From the NCBI GenBank assembly GCA_000402295.1, contig AQRW01000146.1:1-6552 (forward strand): a DNA stretch of 6,552 bases. The letters run 5' to 3'. Made by a program: the position numbers and the translations under genes. Shown piece by piece: positions 1 through 3,328 of this stretch. Every line of letters starts with the position of its first letter. Within the stretch, counting starts at the first letter, position 1. The notes under the pieces are model-generated. The model was not told the origin of the DNA. It saw only the letters and a list, made by a program, of their open reading frames with translations, and did no database searches. This stretch comes from Candidatus Aerophobus profundus SCGC AAA252-L23. Its GTDB lineage: Bacteria > Aerophobota > Aerophobia > Aerophobales > Aerophobaceae.

Positions 1-171
1 AGGGGAAAGCTGGTACATTTTAAAGATTTTGTTGTGGCCTTAAAACAGTTATCCAGTAAGGATTTAGAAAGACTGTGCGCCTGTAGTTCAGTGGATAGAA
101 TGTCGGCCTCCGGAGCCGAATCGAACGAATCCAGAAAGAAGCATAGAAAGCCGAAAAATGACTGCAAGTAA
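1..171 (+). CDS. 3' end of an open reading frame entering from the left edge (hypothetical, partial)
   Basis: Frame 1 is open from the first base to a TAA at 169-171, giving 56 residues. The first 25 residues (start RGKLVHFKDFVVALKQL) look like ordinary protein: an amphipathic segment with alternating hydrophobic and charged residues. From about base 77 the frame reads through the tRNA-Arg fragment, and the remaining residues are Ser/Lys/Arg-rich and low in hydrophobics. The likely explanation is a real gene cut at the tRNA junction that now reads foreign DNA until a chance stop, although a coincidental open frame is possible. I do not recognise the family. The start lies outside the window. 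Confidence 0.3.
   Translation, partial: RGKLVHFKDFVVALKQLSSKDLERLCACSSVDRMSASGAESNESRKKHRKPKNDCK
77..120 (+). tRNA. 5' half of tRNA-Arg(CCG), truncated after the anticodon stem
   Basis: Bases 77-83 (GCGCCTG) fit a 5' acceptor strand, followed by TA. The D stem 86-89/98-101 pairs GTTC with GAAT (one G-T), with a typical AGTGGATA loop. The anticodon stem 103-107/115-119 (TCGGC/GCCGA) is perfect, the 7-base loop is CTCCGGA, and CCG falls at tRNA positions 34-36. The T arm and the 3' acceptor strand (CAGGCGC expected) are absent; only CGAATCC at 126-132 faintly recalls a T arm. This cannot make a functional tRNA. tRNA genes are common integration sites, so the break may mark the edge of an inserted or deleted segment. 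Confidence 0.75.
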
Positions 172-293
172 GGATTTCCCTCACTTTTCTTTTCCCACCA
201 ATTTGCCTGAATTTGCCCGGTTTTGCACCTCTCATGGACATTATTTGGACACCGCGAATTGAGTTTTGTCATTACTCAGTTATGCTCAACAAT

Positions 294-321
294 TTAACAA
301 AATCCCGATTTCTGGTATGAT
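294..321 (+). promoter_or_regulatory. candidate sigma70-type promoter with extended -10
   Basis: TTAACA (294-299) and TATGAT (316-321) are separated by 16 bases. The -10 hexamer is preceded by TGG, giving the extended TGnTATGAT form. It would start transcription near 328, about 30 bases before the small ORF at 357. This is pattern matching only. Between the tRNA fragment and this site (121-293) I see nothing else I can name. Confidence 0.4.
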
Positions 322-356
322 GAAGGCAGTCGTAAAGAGAGACAGGCCACTCCCCA

Positions 357-431
357 ATGCCACTGAGAGTTGACTTTACCCTTGCTCCAGAGCAGATTAA
401 GGAAGCTTACGATAGAGTAGGGTTTGAGTGA
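357..431 (+). CDS. 24-residue ORF, possible N-terminal stub of a truncated gene
   Basis: ATG at 357 is followed by 24 codons and a TGA at 429-431. The product begins MPLRVDFTLAPEQIKEAYDR and then ends at VGFE. It reads like the start of a real protein, with a beta-strand-like opening and then a charged helix, and it sits about 30 bases downstream of a promoter-like site. There is no clear Shine-Dalgarno sequence; the nearest purine-rich stretch (AGAGAGACAGG) is rather far upstream. The most plausible reading is the 5' stub of a gene whose remainder was lost, in keeping with the debris around it. A genuine micropeptide cannot be excluded. I do not recognise the family. Confidence 0.3.
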   Translation: MPLRVDFTLAPEQIKEAYDRVGFE

Positions 432-438
432 AAGCTTT

Positions 439-468
439 TTGACTGTTCTTCGTTATAGCTATTTTATA
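439..468 (+). promoter_or_regulatory. weak candidate promoter for the ribbon-helix-helix ORF
   Basis: TTGACT (439-444) is followed after 17-18 bases by T/A-rich hexamers (TTTTAT or TTTATA, 462-468). The -35 is good and the -10 poor. It lies about 35 bases upstream of the ATG at 503 and is the best candidate for that gene's promoter. Confidence 0.3.
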
Positions 469-502
469 TGAGTCTAGATTTGCTAAATATAAGGTGGGAG
501 AA

Positions 503-733
503 ATGAAAACTAGAAATATTCCTCTTAAGATTAATTCTAAATTACATAACCAATACACGGAATATTGTGAAAAGAAAGGTTTAATAGTCTCTCGTCAGTT
601 TGAAATCATGATAAAGAAAACAACTAAAAGAGAAGGATTCATAATGAATCAAAAAGAAAAGTTATTTTTCGACCAACTTGAAGATATTTTCACAGGGGTG
701 CACCCCATAAATAACCCTGCTCAGGGAAAATAG
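503..733 (+). CDS. small ribbon-helix-helix-like protein, possibly fused to a gene stub
   Basis: The 76-residue product starts at ATG 503, with the purine-rich GGTGGGAG just upstream; an in-frame GTG at 494 is less likely. Residues 2-10 (KTRNIPLKI) look like the beta strand of a ribbon-helix-helix (MetJ/Arc/CopG-type) fold. They are followed by helix 1 (KLHNQYTEYCEKKG) and helix 2 (SRQFEIMIKK). Such small proteins usually dimerise, bind DNA and act as repressors or antitoxin-like regulators. The C-terminal 30 residues start at an internal ATG (643) that has its own AGAAGG six bases upstream. EKLFFDQLEDIFTG there faintly resembles the first residues of adenine-methylase/type IIG restriction proteins, which is a weak recollection. 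The coding end coincides with a degenerate IS-end-like sequence, so two genes may have been fused and truncated here. No toxin partner follows. Confidence 0.55.
   Translation: MKTRNIPLKINSKLHNQYTEYCEKKGLIVSRQFEIMIKKTTKREGFIMNQKEKLFFDQLEDIFTGVHPINNPAQGK
695..706. repeat. perfect 12-bp palindrome GGGGTGCACCCC
   Basis: GGGGTGCACCCC reads the same on both strands and lies inside the 3' end of the ribbon-helix-helix ORF. A second small inverted repeat, CCCTG-CT-CAGGG (715-726), follows after 8 bases. The pair could be an operator, a stem-loop or part of a decayed IS end. No T-run follows, so a simple terminator is not indicated. Confidence 0.5.
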
Positions 734-798
734 AAAGCGATAAAGAACACTAAGGGGGTAAGCCACTAAATGAGTAAGGATAGAAAGGGAGGATATGA

Positions 799-1080
799 AT
801 GGCTAGAAGAAGCTACAGACCTGAGTAAATCATCAAGAAGCTCCGGGAAGCAGAAGTCCTTCTTGAGTCAAGGATCTAGTGTGGGCGAAGCTGATAGGAA
901 GATAGGGGTAACAGAACAGACTTATTATCGCTGACGAAGAGAATACGGTGAGATGAGGATTGAGCAGGTTAAGCGACTCAGAAGACCTCTGAGAAGGAGA
1001 ATACTCGGCTGAAAATATTAGTAGCAGATCTTTCCTTGGATAATGCAATCCTCAAGGAGGTATCCCGGGGAAACCCCTAA
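799..1080 (+). pseudogene. IS3-family transposase OrfA (helix-turn-helix subunit), pseudogene
   Basis: ATG 799 opens MARRSYRPE, the standard start of IS407/IS3-type OrfA. The rest is recovered by changing frame: AEVLL, then SQGSSVGEADRKIGVTEQ and TYYR (helix-turn-helix), REYGEMRIEQVKRL, and finally KENTRLKILVADLSLDN and AILKEVSRGNP, ending at TAA 1078-1080. Damage seen: an in-frame TAA at 826-828, a one-base insertion near 863, TGG to TGA after TYYR at about 932-934, and another frameshift near 985. OrfA normally binds the IS ends and is joined to OrfB by programmed frameshifting. With this many lesions no OrfA can be produced. GGGAGG just upstream of the ATG is the surviving ribosome binding site. 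Confidence 0.85.
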
Positions 1081-1243
1081 GCCTCATCCAAGAGACGTAA
1101 GGTGGTAATCAAGGTTTGTACATCGCTTTTGGTCTCTCAAGAAGACGGGTATGTCGAGCCATAGGGCAGGCAAGAACGACTCAGCGCTATATTCCTGAGC
1201 TGAAAAGTGTGCAGTATCATTATAGCCATCCAGGTTTATTCCG
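1081..1243 (+). pseudogene. IS3-family transposase OrfB, N-terminal remnant
   Basis: After the OrfA stop, the DNA encodes SSKRRKVVIKV and, after a one-base shift near 1142, RRVCRAIGQARTTQRYIPEL. This matches the conserved N-terminal block of IS407-type OrfB, usually of the form RRxCRxxGQxRSTQRY. The frame closes at TGA about 1245. The integrase-like DDE catalytic core that should follow, about 200 residues, is gone, and the sequence passes almost directly into the IS right end. This is therefore an internal deletion derivative, unable to transpose by itself. Confidence 0.7.
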
Positions 1244-1253
1244 TTGACTCTAA

Positions 1254-1288
1254 CTTAACAAGTGGTACAGTTAATGGGGGGCAGGTCA
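1254..1288 (+). repeat. right terminal inverted repeat of the IS3-family remnant
   Basis: The stretch runs from TTAACAAGTGGTACAG to GGGGGGCAGGTCA. The reverse complement begins TGACCTGCCCCCC, the characteristic TGA...C-rich terminus of IS3-family elements. The position right after the OrfB remnant supports the assignment. No matching intact left copy is in the window. Confidence 0.65.
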
Positions 1289-1313
1289 CCAAGGGGGAAA
1301 TTCCTGGTAGAAT

Positions 1314-1336
1314 TATACAAAACTTAAAATTGTATA
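1314..1336. repeat. inverted repeat TATACAA/TTGTATA just before the recombinase start
   Basis: Perfect 7-bp arms (1314-1320 and 1330-1336) flank a 9-base AT-rich loop. The right arm abuts the AGGAGG of the recombinase gene. It could be a repressor or recombinase binding site, or an RNA hairpin limiting access to the ribosome binding site. Confidence 0.45.
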
Positions 1337-1345
1337 GGAGGTGAT

Positions 1346-1609
1346 ATGCCAGGAAGATCTATCGCCCTGAGAAGAGCGCAGCTTGCTCAGGCTTTAAGAA
1401 TTGTCCCTTATCTTACCTCTGATGAGGTGAGGTTACTTATTGAGGAAGCAAGGAAAAGAAGATGTGGGGAAAGGGATGCACTTTTAATTTTGGTTTTGTT
1501 TCAGACAGGCCTTCGGATCTCGGAAGTCTTATCTCTTACTCCATTTAAAATTGAAGTCTTTGAAGGAAAACCTATTCTAAGATTTGAATGTATTGGACAT
1601 TTGGTATAA
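1346..1609 (+). pseudogene. tyrosine recombinase (phage integrase family), truncated
   Basis: ATG 1346 is directly preceded by AGGAGGTGAT (1336-1345), an almost ideal Shine-Dalgarno sequence. The 87-residue product has VPYLTSDEVRLLIEEARKR (residues 20-38), typical of the start of the catalytic domain, and then GERDALLILVLFQTGLRISE, which contains the first catalytic arginine (TGLRISE). Family members continue for another 100 or more residues with the conserved K, HxxR, H/W and the Tyr nucleophile, all missing here. Up to GKPILRF (about base 1586) the sequence is integrase-like; the last residues ECIGHLV are not, and the stop at 1607-1609 lies in a new AT-rich promoter-like region. The gene is therefore broken at about 1587. 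No core-DNA-binding domain precedes the catalytic part, so the parent may have been a short IS/cassette-type integrase. The product should be inactive. Confidence 0.85.
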
Positions 1610-1610
1610 T
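1583..1610 (+). promoter_or_regulatory. candidate promoter of the 264-residue protein/MazF operon
   Basis: A perfect TATAAT at 1605-1610 is preceded by TGG, an extended -10 (TGnTATAAT). A -35-like TTTGAA (1583-1588) lies 16 bases upstream. Transcription would begin near 1617, leaving about 140 bases of leader before ATG 1760. The -10 coincides with the left arm of a perfect AT-only inverted repeat, a natural place for autorepression. Confidence 0.5.
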
Positions 1611-1641
1611 TTTAATAAATTAATATAAAATTAAAATTATA
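1605..1641. repeat. perfect 12-bp AT-only inverted repeat overlapping the -10
   Basis: TATAATTTTAAT (1605-1616) and ATTAAAATTATA (1630-1641) are exact reverse complements separated by 13 bases. Since the left arm is the -10 region, a protein binding both arms would block transcription. The right arm also puts a TATAAT on the minus strand. The low-complexity AT composition means chance symmetry is more likely than usual. Confidence 0.5.
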
Positions 1642-1667
1642 AGAGCAAAAAAGTGGTTGAAACTTTT

Positions 1668-1682
1668 GTACTGTTTCAGTAC
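1668..1682. repeat. hairpin/palindrome GTACTG-TTT-CAGTAC in the operon leader
   Basis: Six-base arms are exact around a TTT centre, in the leader between the candidate promoter and the ribosome binding site. It is a candidate operator half-site pair or a small RNA hairpin. No downstream T-run on the plus strand, so it is not a usual terminator. From here to the ribosome binding site (1683-1745) I see only purine-rich DNA. Confidence 0.4.
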
Positions 1683-1759
1683 GGAAAAAAAGAAAGGAAT
1701 TTAGAGAATTAAGAGTAATCGGGAGAAGGGCGCAAGGAAATCTGAAAGGAGGATTATCC

Positions 1760-2554
1760 ATGGGAACATTATTGAGATCAAGTCCCTCTTCGGGTATTAA
1801 TTATCTTCCCCAATTTGTAATTATGAAAAAATATCCAAATGTAGAGCAAGAGTTAATTAGGGAGATAGAGAATGAGATAGAATTAGTGAGAAAATCTTCA
1901 ATGCCGATTCAAGAGACAATAAAGGCGAATCTTTCTAATATATTCCAAATCAGGTTAAAACTAATTAAATGGGTAATCGCGAACAGAGTTGATTGTATTC
2001 TGCCTATAGTAGGGTTAATAGAAGAGTTTCAAAAAGCCTATGGAAGAACAAATAATAATGAAGAAATTGTCTTTCTTGAGAATGCTATTTTTGCCCTCAG
2101 AACCGCGATGAAAATCGCAAATTCAATTCTCCCTCAACACGTGTTTCCTATGGAAGCTTTAAAAGAAATCAACACTATACATCTCCCCTATGATCAATTA
2201 AGGATTCTCATCCAACAACTACCTCTCTCACGAGAGATACAGTCAAAACTTATTCGGTTTCTCGACACCTCTCTTTCTCTTGATTTTGCTCTATTATTAG
2301 CTACTTCCCTTGTTTCAGGAGAATATGAATCGTTGAAGTTCAAGATAACTGAAATATCTACGTTACTGCGTAACTGGACTCAAGATTATGGTTCCTTGGT
2401 AATAGAACTAGGGCTATGGAGGCCAGGAATAAAAAAAATAATATCTAAGAAAATACCATCATTGAGTGCAGAAGAAATAGAAGAGCAACAAGAACTTGCT
2501 GAACTTGGGATAGAAGACTATCTCTCTGGAATACTGAAGGAAGAAAATGCATAA
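1760..2554 (+). CDS. hypothetical 264-residue protein in antitoxin position upstream of MazF
   Basis: ATG 1760 follows AAGGAGG (1746-1752) with 7-base spacing; the next in-frame ATG (residue 22, base 1823) has no ribosome binding site. I do not recognise a family. The protein looks mostly helical: residues 24-45 charged (NVEQELIREIENEIELVRK), 54-90 amphipathic, 101-121 helical, and 170-186 the most hydrophobic (LDFALLLATSLVSG) but too polar for a confident membrane span. No HTH, ribbon-helix-helix, AbrB or nuclease motif is visible. Residues 234-263 form an acidic tail (SLSAEEIEEQQELAEL, then GIEDYLSGILKEEN) with about ten Glu/Asp, like the toxin-binding tails of MazE-type antitoxins. The gene overlaps the MazF start by 8 bp, implying translational coupling. 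I infer a MazF antitoxin or toxin-modulating partner. It is much longer than the usual 70-100 residue MazE. Whether the N-terminal 230 residues bind nucleic acid, sense something or do another job is unknown. Confidence 0.85.
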   Translation: MGTLLRSSPSSGINYLPQFVIMKKYPNVEQELIREIENEIELVRKSSMPIQETIKANLSNIFQIRLKLIKWVIANRVDCILPIVGLIEEFQKAYGRTNNNEEIVFLENAIFALRTAMKIANSILPQHVFPMEALKEINTIHLPYDQLRILIQQLPLSREIQSKLIRFLDTSLSLDFALLLATSLVSGEYESLKFKITEISTLLRNWTQDYGSLVIELGLWRPGIKKIISKKIPSLSAEEIEEQQELAELGIEDYLSGILKEENA

Positions 2555-2891
2555 TTATGAGGAAGGCGACGTAGTTGTAGTAGATTTAGGGAAAAGTCTT
2601 GGGCATGAACAAAAGGGCAGGCGGCCTAGTATTATTATAGCAAATCCACAAGTTGGCGGAAAAACACGTGGACTAGTGGTAATAATTCCACTTACCACTA
2701 AAGAAAAAACCTGGTGGACAATGGTAAGAGTTGAAAAAGGAGATGGTGGTGTCAAAGATGACTGTTTTGCGATGTGTCATCAGATAAGAGCCATTTCGAC
2801 GTTGCGAGTGAGAACAAAGTGGGGTAAATTGCGATCAGAAACTCTTAACCGTATCAAGACCGTTTTGAGTAATTTATTGGCAATACCATAG
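2547..2891 (+). CDS. mazF: MazF/PemK-family mRNA interferase toxin
   Basis: The 114-residue product has the family layout in order: EEGDVVVVDLGKSLGHEQKG (residues 5-24), GRRPSIIIANP (24-34), LVVIIPLTT (43-51), the CHQIRAIS segment (77-84), and KWGKLRSETLNRI with a C-terminal helix. R25/R26 of GRRP and T50 of PLT sit where the catalytic Arg and Thr of E. coli MazF fall. One small departure is His78 where many relatives have Asp (CDQIR). Length is normal. MazF toxins are ribosome-independent endoribonucleases that cut mRNA at short sequences and arrest growth; the cleavage sequence cannot be read from the protein. ATG 2547 lies inside the end of the upstream gene (ATGCATAA overlap), with GAAGGAAG as its ribosome binding site, so the two are co-translated. 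The frame is intact and all key residues are present, so an active toxin needing an antitoxin is expected. Confidence 0.93.
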   Translation: MHNYEEGDVVVVDLGKSLGHEQKGRRPSIIIANPQVGGKTRGLVVIIPLTTKEKTWWTMVRVEKGDGGVKDDCFAMCHQIRAISTLRVRTKWGKLRSETLNRIKTVLSNLLAIP

Positions 2892-2896
2892 TAGAG

Positions 2897-2942
2897 ATTC
2901 CGGGGCAAACCTACCACCTATTCCGGAGGAAAGTTACCACTT
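2897..2942. repeat. two tandem 23-bp repeats, probable IS21-type transposon end
   Basis: The units 2897-2919 and 2920-2942 both begin ATTCCGG and end TACCACYT, agreeing at 18 of 23 positions. An inverted CCGGAAT follows at 2955-2961. On the reverse strand they read as GTGGTAACTTTCCTCCGGAAT-type units, a style I associate with the multiple terminal repeats of IS21-family elements. In this orientation they would be a left end facing rightward. They begin 5 bases after the mazF stop. Nothing of an istA follows directly, so they may be the orphan end of the element whose istA lies at 5680 onward. Confidence 0.55.
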
Positions 2943-2975
2943 TTTTGTAAAACACCGGAATGACTGGCGGTTACC

Positions 2976-3227
2976 ATTCCAACCATTCATATTCCCTTCA
3001 AAAAAGGAAAAGTAGAGCGGTCTTACCGGTGATTACAGGATCATATAGTTAGAATCTGTGCTCGGGAGAATATAAAAGATATTCGTGGGGCACGAAAAAT
3101 CTTAGCCCAAGAAGTCCATCAGTACAACTACCGTCGTGTTCACTCAACCACCAAAGAAGTACCCTATTTTAGATTTCAAAGAGCATTGAAAGAGAAAAAA
3201 TCTTTGTTCAGAAACTTCGTCTTATAG
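2976..3227 (+). pseudogene. DDE transposase (integrase catalytic region), C-terminal remnant
   Basis: In one frame to the TAG at 3225-3227 the DNA encodes HIPFKKGKVERSYR, a stop, LQDHIVRICARENIKDIRG, ARKILAQEVHQYNYRRVHST, TKEVPYFRFQRALKEKK and SLFRNFVL. KGKVER is the third catalytic block (the Glu) of rve-type transposases, and YNYRRVHSTT plus SLFRNF recall the C-terminal part of IS481/integrase-region type transposases. The D-D part and the whole N-terminus are absent. A conserved Trp has become TGA (3030-3032), the same TGG-to-TGA change as in the IS3 orfA. The remnant is inactive, and its family is less certain than its nature. Confidence 0.75.
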
Positions 3228-3251
3228 ATGGTCACTGAAAACTGACCCCCT
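3228..3251 (+). repeat. degenerate 24-bp repeat just outside the IS21 left inverted repeat
   Basis: This unit (ATGGTCACTGAAAACTGACC, then CCCT) agrees at 15 of 24 positions with the inner right-end repeat (5630-5653, reverse-complemented). It lies in phase directly before the 3252 repeat. It may be an extra outer end unit of the same element, which would place the true left terminus at about 3228, or it may be the right end of the transposase remnant to its left. Confidence 0.4.
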
Positions 3252-3276
3252 ATCGCCACCCAAAATTGACCCACCT
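3252..3276 (+). repeat. left terminal inverted repeat of the IS21 element
   Basis: This 25-bp stretch begins ATCGCCACCC and ends GACCCACCT, and is the exact reverse complement of 5653-5677. It is the probable IstA binding site at the left end, and also holds a -35-like TTGACC. Confidence 0.93.
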
Positions 3277-3292
3277 GGGTAAACAATATAAC
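3266..3292 (+). promoter_or_regulatory. candidate istA promoter, -35 inside the terminal repeat
   Basis: TTGACC (3266-3271) within the inverted repeat and TATAAC (3287-3292) are each 5/6 to consensus, with a short 15-base spacer. Transcription would start near 3299, ahead of the AGGAGG at 3314-3319. With the -35 inside the repeat, IstA bound to the end could repress its own gene. Confidence 0.4.
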
Positions 3293-3328
3293 CTCCTGGA
3301 AAAGAAGAATTTCAGGAGGGAAAGGGGG

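Larger units (their letters stand above)
799..1288 (+). mobile_element. degenerate, internally deleted IS3-family element
   Basis: This region holds a broken orfA (799-1080), the start of orfB (about 1081-1243) and a right end (1254-1288) terminating in GGGGGGCAGGTCA. Read from the other strand the end is TGACCTGCCCCCC, the usual kind of IS3-family (IS407-like) terminus. Complete members are roughly 1.2-1.3 kb, whereas here the whole catalytic part of orfB is missing, leaving about half a kilobase. No clear left inverted repeat is present. A 19-base stretch at 693-711 matches the expected left end at only 12 positions and is at best a mutated remnant. The element is dead, but its right end might still be recognised by a related transposase. 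Confidence 0.75.

Noticed and set aside
20..241. 73-codon minus-strand frame across the tRNA fragment
   Set aside because: It is antisense to a recognisable tRNA half, has no ribosome binding site and an unconvincing composition.
833..1048. 71-codon minus-strand frame
   Set aside because: It is antisense to the IS3 orfA remnant, which has clear family motifs on the plus strand.
1605..1641. Rho-independent terminator for the recombinase fragment
   Set aside because: The stem is entirely A/T with no GC-rich portion and no following T-run. A promoter/operator reading fits better.
1760..2554. Membrane protein (hydrophobic stretch at residues 172-186)
   Set aside because: The segment is short and flanked by a patterned amphipathic helix; there is no second span or signal peptide.
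2555..2755. 66-codon minus-strand frame over mazF
   Set aside because: It is the Ser/Thr/Pro-rich shadow of the MazF coding strand.
2897..2942. CRISPR repeats
   Set aside because: There are only two adjoining imperfect 23-bp units with no spacers and no cas genes. The sequence resembles transposon ends.
3266..3328. TTG-initiated N-terminal extension of IstA
   Set aside because: It would start inside the terminal repeat without a ribosome binding site. ATG 3329 has AGGAGG nine bases upstream and matches the family start.
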